From Actinomycetota bacterium (GTDB taxonomy: Bacteria; Actinomycetota; Nitriliruptoria; Nitriliruptorales; JAHWKO01): 5,502 nucleotides of DNA. Shown here piece after piece: positions 1-5,296 of the stretch. A program made the position numbers and the translations under genes. The DNA lies in contig JAHWKO010000121.1 of NCBI GenBank assembly GCA_019347855.1, positions 1-5,502 on the forward strand. The letters run 5' to 3'. Numbering within the stretch: position 1 is the stretch's first letter; every line of letters starts with the position of its first letter. Under the pieces are notes generated by a model that did no database searches, was not told the DNA's origin, and saw nothing but the letters and a program-made list of their open reading frames with translations.

Positions 1-1057
1 CGCCGTCGTAGAGCACGATCGACGCGCCCACCACCAGACCGCTCACGAGGTAGTTCCACATCATCCAGCCCGTCGTGGAGAACCAGAAGAACCGATCGCC
101 CTCGCCGAGGTCGTGGTGCAGCGCGAGCATCTTCAGGTGCTCCAGGAGGATCCCGCCGTGTCCGTGCACGATCGCCTTGGGGATCCCGGTCGTTCCGGAC
201 GAGTACAGGATGTACAGGGGGTGGTCGAAGGGCACGGCCTCGAACGTCAACGAGATGTCCGCGGCCAGCAGGTCCTGCCAGAGGATCACGTCGGGGAACG
301 CCCGGTCGTCGACCTCGGCGTGCAGGTACGGCAGGAGCACGGTGTGCTCGAGGCCCGGCAGTGCCTCACGGATCGCGGCGACCTCCTCGGCACGCTCCAC
401 CTCCTTCTCGCCGTACCGGTAGCCGTCGATCGTCAGCAGGACCGTCGGTTCGATCTGCCGGAGGCGGTCGACGACGCTCTGGGTGCCGAACTCGGGTGCG
501 CACGACGACCAGATGGCGCCGAGGCTGGCCGCGGCGAGCATCCCCACGACCGCCTCGGGGACGTTGGGGAGGTACGCGGCGACCCGGTCGCCTCGGCCCA
601 CGCCGAGCTCACGCAACCCGTTCGCGCAGGCCGCGACCTCTCGGCGCAGCACCCGGAACGTGACCTCTTCGATGTCGCCGGGTCGGGTGTCGGAACGCGA
701 GACGATCGCGACCTCGTCGTCGTCCCGGCGCAGCACGTGCTCGGCGTAGTTGAGCGTCGCGCCGGGGAACCACGATGGGCCAGGCATCGAGCGGTCGGCG
801 AGGACCTGCTCGTACGGCGAGTGGGCGATCACGTCGAAGTGGTCCCAGATCGAGGCCCAGAAGTCCTCGACGTGGTCCGTGGACCAACGCCACAGGGCGT
901 CGTAGTCCTCGGCCCCGACGTCGTACCGCTCGTTCACCCACGTGAGGTAGCGCCCCATGCGGGTGGTCTCGCGTGCGTCCTCCGGCGGAGACCACAGCAG
1001 GGTCCCCTCTCGTACGTCCCGGTCGGTCACCGGTTCACCCCCAGCGTCTGGTTCCAT
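1..1057 (-). CDS. aacS: Acetoacetyl-CoA synthetase, N-terminal part (truncated by window edge)
   Basis: This gene encodes an ANL-superfamily (AMP-binding) ligase that activates acetoacetate with ATP and CoA to acetoacetyl-CoA, AMP and PPi in the cytosol, feeding ketone-body or polyhydroxybutyrate carbon into central metabolism. The visible 352 residues include the N-terminal LWSPPEDARE segment (21-30) and the YDALWRWS...FW region (52-67) typical of AacS. They also include WFPGATLNYAEHVLR (96-110), the ATP-binding P-loop YSSGTTGIPKAIVHGHGG (285-302) and FFWFSTTGWMMWNYLVSG (323-340). The last two motifs match acetoacetyl-CoA synthetase better than generic acetyl- or acyl-CoA synthetases. The family is about 650 residues long, so roughly 300 C-terminal residues, including the adenylation catalytic lysine, lie beyond base 1. 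The start is ATG at 1057; an in-frame GTG at 1030 (residue 10), preceded by a G-rich stretch, is an equally possible start. It is divergent from the NUDIX gene. Confidence 0.93.
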   Translation of the reverse strand, partial: MEPDAGGEPVTDRDVREGTLLWSPPEDARETTRMGRYLTWVNERYDVGAEDYDALWRWSTDHVEDFWASIWDHFDVIAHSPYEQVLADRSMPGPSWFPGATLNYAEHVLRRDDDEVAIVSRSDTRPGDIEEVTFRVLRREVAACANGLRELGVGRGDRVAAYLPNVPEAVVGMLAAASLGAIWSSCAPEFGTQSVVDRLRQIEPTVLLTIDGYRYGEKEVERAEEVAAIREALPGLEHTVLLPYLHAEVDDRAFPDVILWQDLLAADISLTFEAVPFDHPLYILYSSGTTGIPKAIVHGHGGILLEHLKMLALHHDLGEGDRFFWFSTTGWMMWNYLVSGLVVGASIVLYDG

Positions 1058-1089
1058 CGTGTGGCGACCGTAGTCCAGGGCTGCGGATG

Positions 1090-1099
1090 GCTCATGAGC
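1090..1099. promoter_or_regulatory. 10-bp perfect palindrome in the divergent aacS/NUDIX gap
   Basis: GCTCATGAGC reads identically on both strands and lies in the short gap between two divergently transcribed genes, where an operator would be expected. It is 33 bp from the aacS ATG and 20 bp from the NUDIX GTG. The palindrome is short and does not extend on either side, so a role as a regulator site is only inferred, and chance is a real alternative. Confidence 0.25.
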
Positions 1100-1101
1100 A
1101 C

Positions 1102-1108
1102 GGAGGAG
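1102..1108 (+). promoter_or_regulatory. Shine-Dalgarno that fixes the GTG start of the NUDIX gene
   Basis: GGAGGAG ends 10 nt before the GTG at 1119. It is the only strong ribosome-binding match upstream of the NUDIX domain. The nearby ATG at 1094 is in a different frame and meets TAG at 1112, so it cannot be the start. Confidence 0.7.
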
Positions 1109-1118
1109 CGGTAGACGC

Positions 1119-1676
1119 GTGAGCGTGCTGCTGGATCGCATCGTGGCCAGGGTGGCCAGCCACGAGCCCGACACCTCGTCGCCGTGGATGTGGCAGAAGC
1201 AGGCCGCTACGGCTCTCGTGCTCCTGGACCGTCCCGATCGGGGTCCCGAGGTGCTGTTCATCGAGCGCGCGTCACGTGACGGGGACCGCTGGTCGGGGCA
1301 GATGGCGCTCCCCGGCGGGTTCGTGGCCCCGACCGACGCCGGTCCGATGGCGGCCGCGATCCGTGAGTCCCAGGAGGAGGTCGGGATCCAGCTCGGGGAT
1401 CCGATCGGCCGGCTCGATGACGAGGGTGGCCGCGTGTCGGACGTGATCGTCTCCCCGTTCGTGTTCGTGCTCGATCGTGAGCCCGAACTCGAGCTCGACC
1501 GGTCCGAGGTCGCATCGGCCGTGTGGGTACCGGTCCCGCATCTCGCCTCCCGCGACGCCCGAACCTTCCACTGGTACCGCGGCATGGGGCCGTTCCCGGC
1601 GATCGACTACGAGGGCTACACGATCTGGGGGCTGACCCATCGCGTGGTGACCCGCTTCCTGCGCCTGGTGCTGTAA
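1119..1676 (+). CDS. NUDIX hydrolase, probable CoA pyrophosphatase-like (NudL group)
   Basis: This 185-residue cytosolic NUDIX hydrolase probably cleaves the diphosphate bond of CoA or CoA derivatives to phosphopantetheine and 3',5'-ADP; the substrate is inferred from family resemblance only. The NUDIX box is GGFVAPTDAGPMAAAIRESQEEVGI at 66-90, quoted here in pieces: GG at 66-67, the RE pair at 82-83, and the metal-binding EE at 86-87 followed by G89. Before it, VLFIERASRDGDRWSGQMALPGG (residues 45-67) follows the pattern of the CoA-hydrolase group, in which a hydrophobic strand and an arginine lead to a (H/S)GQxALPGG stretch. The first glutamate of the canonical GX5E box is absent and spacing is one residue longer, which is usual in this subgroup. 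The C-terminal YTIWGLTHRVVTRFL (167-181) also fits. The GTG start is chosen for its GGAGGAG at 1102-1108. Its divergent neighbour makes acetoacetyl-CoA, a loose CoA link. Another nucleotide diphosphate substrate remains possible. Confidence 0.85.
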   Translation: MSVLLDRIVARVASHEPDTSSPWMWQKQAATALVLLDRPDRGPEVLFIERASRDGDRWSGQMALPGGFVAPTDAGPMAAAIRESQEEVGIQLGDPIGRLDDEGGRVSDVIVSPFVFVLDREPELELDRSEVASAVWVPVPHLASRDARTFHWYRGMGPFPAIDYEGYTIWGLTHRVVTRFLRLVL

Positions 1677-1688
1677 CCGGCACACGGG

Positions 1689-1726
1689 CCGTTGGGACCC
1701 CGGTCGTCTGGACGGGGCCCCGACGG
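1689..1726 (+). terminator. Strong stem-loop after the NUDIX gene, terminator-like without a U-tract
   Basis: The left arm CCGTTGGGACCCC (1689-1701) pairs with the right arm GGGGCCCCGACGG (1714-1726) over 13 positions with one A/C mismatch and one T-G wobble. Inside, GTC (1703-1705) can also pair with GAC (1711-1713), leaving a 5-nt loop. It begins 13 nt after the NUDIX TAA. No run of T follows, so it would be a hairpin-only terminator or an mRNA 3'-end stabiliser, both plausible in high-GC actinobacteria. It could also insulate the following small gene from readthrough. Confidence 0.6.
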
Positions 1727-1740
1727 GACGGAACGTGGCC

Positions 1741-1754
1741 CGTAGGCGCCTACG
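1741..1754. promoter_or_regulatory. Perfect 14-bp palindrome upstream of the small CxxC gene
   Basis: CGTAGGCGCCTACG is identical on both strands. It ends 31 bp before the ATG at 1786 and lies outside any well-supported coding region. A TANNNT hexamer (TACGTT, 1751-1756) overlaps its right edge and could be a -10 element, which would place the palindrome as an operator across the promoter. I see no convincing -35. The flanks GAACGT (1731-1736) and ACGTTC (1752-1757) allow an alternative RNA hairpin. The operator role is inferred. Confidence 0.4.
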
Positions 1755-1785
1755 TTCGGACCGCTGCGACGCTGTGGGGGCGGAC

Positions 1786-2001
1786 ATGGTCGATCTGGAC
1801 GAGCACCAGGTGCTCACGGTGCAGAACTGGAACGGGACGGGGGTCGGTGCCCCCGGGACCTGGCCGTGCGGCGTCTGCCACGCTCCGCACCCGGTCGAGC
1901 GCTCCTGGTACATCGAGGTCGAGACGGACACCGGGTGCGTCCGCGCGATCGCGTGCGAGGACTGCGCCGAGGCGGCGGAGCGCCACCTGGTCTCCGCTTG
2001 A
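1786..2001 (+). CDS. Small hypothetical protein with two CxxC zinc-knuckle motifs
   Basis: I do not recognise a named family. The 71-residue product is acidic at the N-terminus and carries CGVC at 28-31 and CEDC at 57-60, with C51 in between and H32 next to the first knuckle. Two CxxC pairs about 26 residues apart is the layout of a small zinc ribbon, so structural zinc binding is likely and binding to nucleic acid or protein is possible. There is no signal peptide or membrane segment, so it is probably cytosolic. ATG 1786 has a modest G-rich stretch just upstream. GTG 1735 would add 17 residues, but that stretch has poorer codon bias and would put the 14-bp palindrome inside the gene, so I prefer the ATG. 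The last six codons and the TGA are the beginning of the first 44-bp repeat copy, so the repeat array starts inside the gene. It converges on thiI. Confidence 0.72.
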   Translation: MVDLDEHQVLTVQNWNGTGVGAPGTWPCGVCHAPHPVERSWYIEVETDTGCVRAIACEDCAEAAERHLVSA

Positions 2002-2140
2002 CTCGACAGACTGGGTGGCGCCTGTGCCGCCTGGTCTCCGCTTGACTCGACAGACTGGGTGGCGCCTGTGCCGCCTGGTCTCCGCTTGACTCGACAGACT
2101 GGGTGGCGCCTGTGCCGCCTGGTCTCCGTCTGACTCAACC
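1987..2140. repeat. 44-bp tandem repeat: three identical copies plus a degenerate fourth
   Basis: The copies run 1987-2030, 2031-2074 and 2075-2118 and are identical base for base. Each begins CTGGTCTCCGCTTGACTCGA and ends GGTGGCGCCTGTGCCGC. A fourth, decayed piece (2119 to about 2140) begins with the same ten bases, then diverges by a few substitutions and stops. The array fills the gap between the stop codon of the CxxC gene, which is part of copy 1, and the stop codon of thiI (2137-2135), which is in copy 4. There are no unique spacers, so it is not CRISPR. Identity between copies points to recent slippage or unequal recombination. Confidence 0.95.
2008..2125. terminator. Three tandem identical stem-loops between convergent genes (possible two-way terminator)
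   Basis: Within each repeat boundary AGAC pairs with GTCT and, further in, GGCG pairs with CGCC around a 7-nt loop, with a small asymmetric internal loop between the two helices. The three stem-loops are 2008-2037, 2052-2081 and 2096-2125. The same pairing forms on transcripts from either strand. The first begins 7 nt after the CxxC gene stop and the last ends 9 nt before the first base of the thiI stop on the plus axis. Each hairpin is modest in strength and none has a U-tract, so termination is inferred from position, symmetry and repetition. Confidence 0.35.
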
Positions 2141-3514
2141 AACCGCGCGGAGATCCGGACCAGGTGCGGGACGGACGAGCTGGACCTCGCGGCCACCGAC
2201 GGCCAGCGCGGTCGCGAGTTCGATCGCGTCGTCCCCAGCGACGACCGCGATGGGACCGGTCTCGGGGACCTCGTCGTCGGCGCCGATCGTGACGTAGCCC
2301 TCGCCGGGACGGTCGACCACCGGTACCGCGTCCAGCCCGGGGACCCAGCGGTGCAGCGCGACGACCGACAGGCGCTCCATCGCGCGTTCGAGCAGCCCTT
2401 CAGGCAGCCCGTCGTGGGCGCGATCGAGGGTCTCTCCCTGTGCGGCGATCGCCACGTTCCCACCCGACAGGTCGCACACCTCGCGGGCACGGACCGACAG
2501 GTCGTGGGTGCCGACCTCACGGGCCTTGGCCACGATCTCATCCTTGTCGAAGCCCGCAAGGGGGCGGAGCACGGGGCGGTTCGCGAAGCGATCGATCTGC
2601 CCGAGGTGGTGCAGGGTCTGGCTCGAAACCTGACCGACGGCCTCGCCGGTCACCAGCGCGGCGATGCCGCGCTCCTCGGCGATCCGGTCGGCGGCGGCGA
2701 ACATCAGCTGCTTCAGCAGGACCTGGCGCAACCGCGGTGGGGCGTCATGGAGCAGGGACTCCTTCACGTCCTCGAAGTCCACAACCCAGGCGACGGGTCG
2801 GGTGCCCGCTCCCCAACGGCGCGCCAGATCGTTCGCGACAGCCAGCGCGTGCTCGGTCTGCGCGCAGTCGAGCCGCACGTGGAAGAACTCGACCGGACAT
2901 CCGCGGCGCATCAGCATCCACGTGGCGACGGGGGAGTCGAAGCCCCCCGATAGCAGGGACAGGACGCCTTCCTGCGTGCCCAGGGGCAACCCAGCGGGTC
3001 CGCTCCAGGTCCGTTCGAGGAGCCACGCCTGCTCGTCCAGGACGAGCACCCGCACCTCGGCCTCGGGGTCATCGAGGTCGACACCGGCGGACAGGGGATC
3101 GAGCAACGTCCCGATCGCTCGCTCGGCCTGCATCGAGGACCAGTCGTGCTCTCCGGTGCGGCGGACGCGGACCGCGAACCGCTTGTCGGTGACCAGTTCG
3201 GCCGCCCGGTCGGCGACCTGCTGAGACAGGTCCTCGAGGTCCGACCAGACGATCGGCCTGGCGAGCTCCACCCGGTGCACGCCGAACACGCTCGCGATCA
3301 TCGGCGCAGCGGCGTCCGGGTCGTCCGTGCGGTAGGCGAGTCGCCCGGTCCCCAAGGTGTCGTCGGCGGCGTGCGTGACGGAACGCGCGTCCAAGGCCGC
3401 CTCGATGTTGTCCATGAGGCGGCGACGGAAGCGGCGTCGGGTGCGGTGCGACTTCGTCCCGACGTCCCCGGACAGGGTGACGAGCAGGGTGGCGTGCGGG
3501 GCCGGCACGGCCAT
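2135..3514 (-). CDS. thiI: tRNA 4-thiouridine synthase / tRNA sulfurtransferase ThiI
   Basis: This cytosolic ATP-dependent enzyme adenylates and thiolates U8 of tRNA to 4-thiouridine and, in some species, supplies sulfur for the thiamine thiazole. The 459 residues begin with a ferredoxin-like/THUMP region (about 1-170, with DKRFAVRVRRTG at 110-121 matching the THUMP core). The PP-loop pyrophosphatase domain follows, with the ATP-binding LLSGGFDSPVA at 187-197 and the conserved TGEAVGQVSSQTL at 289-301. Cys347 in REVCDLS is at the position of the conserved catalytic cysteine of the PP-loop domain (Cys344 in E. coli). The tail (about 385-459) is as long as a short rhodanese domain and vaguely resembles one, but has no cysteine. 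The ATG at 3514 is preceded by GGAGGGG (3526-3520) with 5-nt spacing. It is 71 bp downstream of the LmeA-like gene on the same strand and converges on the CxxC gene. Confidence 0.94.
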   Translation of the reverse strand: MAVPAPHATLLVTLSGDVGTKSHRTRRRFRRRLMDNIEAALDARSVTHAADDTLGTGRLAYRTDDPDAAAPMIASVFGVHRVELARPIVWSDLEDLSQQVADRAAELVTDKRFAVRVRRTGEHDWSSMQAERAIGTLLDPLSAGVDLDDPEAEVRVLVLDEQAWLLERTWSGPAGLPLGTQEGVLSLLSGGFDSPVATWMLMRRGCPVEFFHVRLDCAQTEHALAVANDLARRWGAGTRPVAWVVDFEDVKESLLHDAPPRLRQVLLKQLMFAAADRIAEERGIAALVTGEAVGQVSSQTLHHLGQIDRFANRPVLRPLAGFDKDEIVAKAREVGTHDLSVRAREVCDLSGGNVAIAAQGETLDRAHDGLPEGLLERAMERLSVVALHRWVPGLDAVPVVDRPGEGYVTIGADDEVPETGPIAVVAGDDAIELATALAVGGREVQLVRPAPGPDLRAVG

Positions 3515-3519
3515 CGGGA

Positions 3520-3526
3520 CCCCTCC
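3520..3526 (-). promoter_or_regulatory. Shine-Dalgarno of thiI
   Basis: On the minus strand GGAGGGG lies 5 nt before ATG 3514. It is the best ribosome-binding match among the minus-strand genes here and supports independent translation of thiI rather than coupling to the gene upstream. Confidence 0.7.
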
Positions 3527-3585
3527 GATCGGCGATCGCGTCGCTCCACGGTACCGACCTGACCTGGACCGAACGTGGGTGGCCG

Positions 3586-4230
3586 TCAGCGTCCGGTCAC
3601 GCCCGCTCGGTCGACCTGCAGTGGGCCGACCGTGCCCTCGATGAGCAGCGCGTCGCTCGTGACGTGGACGTCGTCGACCGTGGCACCGAACGGCAGCTCC
3701 TCGAGCGGGAAGGCGAAGCGCAGCACCGACAGCACACCGAGCCGTTCCACGTCCGGCGTGAGGACGACCACGTCGTCGTCGAGCGAGACCGACGTCGGCA
3801 CCGTGACGCCGCCGGGGAGCGTGAACCGGATCTGACCGGGCTCGAACCCGACGCGGACCACCGAGCTCGGCAGGGGCGCCAGCGACCGGAACGCCTCCGG
3901 GTCCAGGCGCGCGGTGAAACGCCCCCCGGTGCTGGCCAGCGCCAGCCCGTCCCCGGGCAGCGACCGGGGGCGCACCCCCCGCAGGTCCACGACGAGTTCG
4001 GTGAGGCGCGTCCCCGCCGCAGGCACCCCGCGGGCCTCGACACGCACCGACCTCAGCCTGCCCAGCGGGAGTCGAATAGATGCCGGCCAGCCACGCACGT
4101 GGAGGTCGACCGGGGCGTCGAGGGACCAGGAGATGCGGTCCGCGGCGGTCCGCCGGACCCGCCAGGTGAGGGCCCCGTCGACGACGAGGAGGACGAGGAC
4201 GGCGAGGCTAGCCCACAGGAGGGCCGTCAA
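3586..4230 (-). CDS. LmeA-family (DUF2993) membrane-anchored phospholipid-binding protein
   Basis: The product is a 214-residue DUF2993/LmeA-type protein. Characterised mycobacterial LmeA is a periplasmic phospholipid-binding protein needed for lipomannan elongation; whether this paralogue does the same is inference. Residues 3-21 (LLWASLAVLVLLVVDGALT, shown without flanks) form a single N-terminal hydrophobic helix, a signal anchor that would place the rest outside the membrane. The helix is followed by RRTAADRI and then VRGWPASIRLPLGRLRSVRV (about residues 45-64) and LTELVVDLRGVRP. These match the GxPF...GRL..V.V and L.VDLRGV hallmarks of the family. The open frame extends to 4344, but that part lies inside the upstream CDF gene. 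TTG 4230 is the best start: it directly precedes the helix and follows GGTGATC (4239-4233), an extended Shine-Dalgarno match. It begins 4 nt after the CDF stop, implying one mRNA and translational coupling. Confidence 0.85.
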   Translation of the reverse strand: MTALLWASLAVLVLLVVDGALTWRVRRTAADRISWSLDAPVDLHVRGWPASIRLPLGRLRSVRVEARGVPAAGTRLTELVVDLRGVRPRSLPGDGLALASTGGRFTARLDPEAFRSLAPLPSSVVRVGFEPGQIRFTLPGGVTVPTSVSLDDDVVVLTPDVERLGVLSVLRFAFPLEELPFGATVDDVHVTSDALLIEGTVGPLQVDRAGVTGR

Positions 4231-4232
4231 GG

Positions 4233-4239
4233 GATCACC
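4233..4239 (-). promoter_or_regulatory. Extended Shine-Dalgarno overlapping the CDF stop codon, deciding the TTG start
   Basis: GGTGATC on the minus strand matches the downstream half of the AGGAGGTGATC complement of 16S rRNA and sits 2 nt before TTG 4230. It contains the TGA that ends the transporter gene, so a ribosome finishing that gene is already positioned over the next start. Confidence 0.5.
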
Positions 4240-5164
4240 AGTGGGATTCGAGGCAGTCGTCCGGGCACTCCCCGTGCTCGTCCGGCTCGATCTGGATGGT
4301 GGCGTGGCGGATGTCGTGACGTTCGCGGAGGCCGGTGCGGGCACGATCGAGGACGGCGTGGGCGTCGGCCGATGCCGACAGGCGCAGGTGCGCGGACGCC
4401 ACCTCCATCCCGGACGTCAGCGTCCAGACGTGCAGGTCGTGCACGCCGGCCACGCCGGGGATGCCTTGGAGGTCGTCGGCGATGCCGTCCACGTCGACCT
4501 CCGGCGGTGCGGCCTGGATCAGGATCCGGACGGCCTTGCGAGCCACCCGGTAGGTGCGTGGGAGGACGAACAGCCCGATGCCCACGGCGAAGACCGGATC
4601 GATCAGGGCGAACCCCGTGAACCGGGCGATCAGCGCGGCCGCGATCACGCCGACGGATCCCAGCAGGTCGGCGAGCACCTCGAGGTAGGCGGCCTCGACG
4701 TTCAGGCTCTCGTCGCTCGCCTCGCGGAGCATAACGAAGACCGCGATGTTGATCAGTAGCCCGAGGACCGCGACGATCAGCATCGTGCCGGTAGCGATCT
4801 CCGGCGGGTCGCTCAGCCGGGTGACGGCCTCGTACAGGATCCACCCGGCGACGCCGAACAGCAGCACGGCGTTGGCCAGCGCCGCGAGGATCTCGAGCCG
4901 GTACAGGCCGAACGACCGCTGCCGGTCGACGGAGGCACTGCTCGCCGCTTGGATCGCCGCCAGCGCCATCCCGAGGCCCAGCACGTCGGTGAACATGTGG
5001 CCCGCGTCGGAGAGCAGCGCCAGCGAGTTGCTGACGAGCCCGCCGACGACCTCGACGACGAGGAACACGAGGACGAGCACGAACGCGACGCCGAGACGCT
5101 TCCGGTGCCGTTCCCCGGCGCGTTCCGGCTGCGCCGTGTCACCGTGCACGTGGCCCACTCCCAC
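4235..5164 (-). CDS. Cation diffusion facilitator (CDF) family metal efflux transporter
   Basis: This inner-membrane metal/proton antiporter probably exports Zn2+ or a related divalent cation. The 309 residues carry about six membrane helices (roughly 25-45, 49-71, 94-114, 124-146, 160-180 and 185-202) followed by a cytoplasmic ferredoxin-like C-terminal domain. That domain contains GVAGVHDLHVWTL (237-249), a CDF hallmark. The TM2 metal site is SDAGHMFTD, with H56 and D60. The TM5 site reads YLEVLAD, so E162 replaces the usual histidine of HxxxD, with D166 kept. No His-rich loop is seen between TM4 and TM5. The C-terminal HGECPDDCLESHW has two Cys and two His. The frame is open to a GTG at 5281, but that would add a charged, low-complexity leader. 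GTG 5164 is chosen because it yields the normal length and has GGGG (5175-5172) 7 nt upstream; GTG 5158 is also possible. It is the first gene of a run with the LmeA-like gene. Confidence 0.93.
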   Translation of the reverse strand: MGVGHVHGDTAQPERAGERHRKRLGVAFVLVLVFLVVEVVGGLVSNSLALLSDAGHMFTDVLGLGMALAAIQAASSASVDRQRSFGLYRLEILAALANAVLLFGVAGWILYEAVTRLSDPPEIATGTMLIVAVLGLLINIAVFVMLREASDESLNVEAAYLEVLADLLGSVGVIAAALIARFTGFALIDPVFAVGIGLFVLPRTYRVARKAVRILIQAAPPEVDVDGIADDLQGIPGVAGVHDLHVWTLTSGMEVASAHLRLSASADAHAVLDRARTGLRERHDIRHATIQIEPDEHGECPDDCLESHW

Positions 5165-5296
5165 GCTGCGACCCCGATCCGTCGATTGTCGGGCATGCAA
5201 GGGGCGATCGGTTGCTGCATCAGGATGGTAACCGCGTCCCCTCGCCCGCCATCGGACGACCGGTGGCGCCGTGACCCTCACTAGCCTCGTCCCACT

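Noticed and set aside
113..1114. Long plus-strand open frame (333 codons)
   Set aside because: It is antisense to aacS, whose protein is unmistakable. The product is Arg/Val/Asp-rich low-complexity with no domain, as expected from the mirror frame of a high-GC gene.
1094..1114. Six-codon leader ORF (MSTEER) before the NUDIX gene
   Set aside because: It has no ribosome-binding site of its own, and its codons contain the Shine-Dalgarno for the NUDIX start, so the ATG is probably incidental.
1987..2140. CRISPR array or coding repeat
   Set aside because: The copies are directly adjacent with no unique spacers, there are no cas genes, and the stop codon of the plus-strand gene lies inside copy 1.
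1272..2559. Minus-strand open frames that read through the 44-bp repeats
   Set aside because: They overlap the NUDIX, CxxC and thiI genes in other frames. The repeated peptide changes frame each copy because 44 is not a multiple of 3.
3546..3578. Weak hairpin (CCACG/CGTGG) and CGGTACCG palindrome between the LmeA-like gene and thiI
   Set aside because: A 5-bp stem with a 23-nt loop and an 8-bp palindrome are common by chance at this base composition. A TANNNT match there (TACCGT on the minus strand) has no partner -35.
3664..4620. Plus-strand open frame (318 codons) opposite the LmeA-like and CDF genes
   Set aside because: It is Arg/Pro/Gly-rich, spans two well-supported minus-strand genes and their junction, and shows no motif.
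5165..5296. Promoters or a metal-regulator operator in the CDF/ATPase divergent gap
   Set aside because: GACAAT on the minus strand resembles a -10, but no -35 is found at the right spacing. The only inverted repeat (CGGTT/AACCG, 16-nt spacer) is too weak to call.
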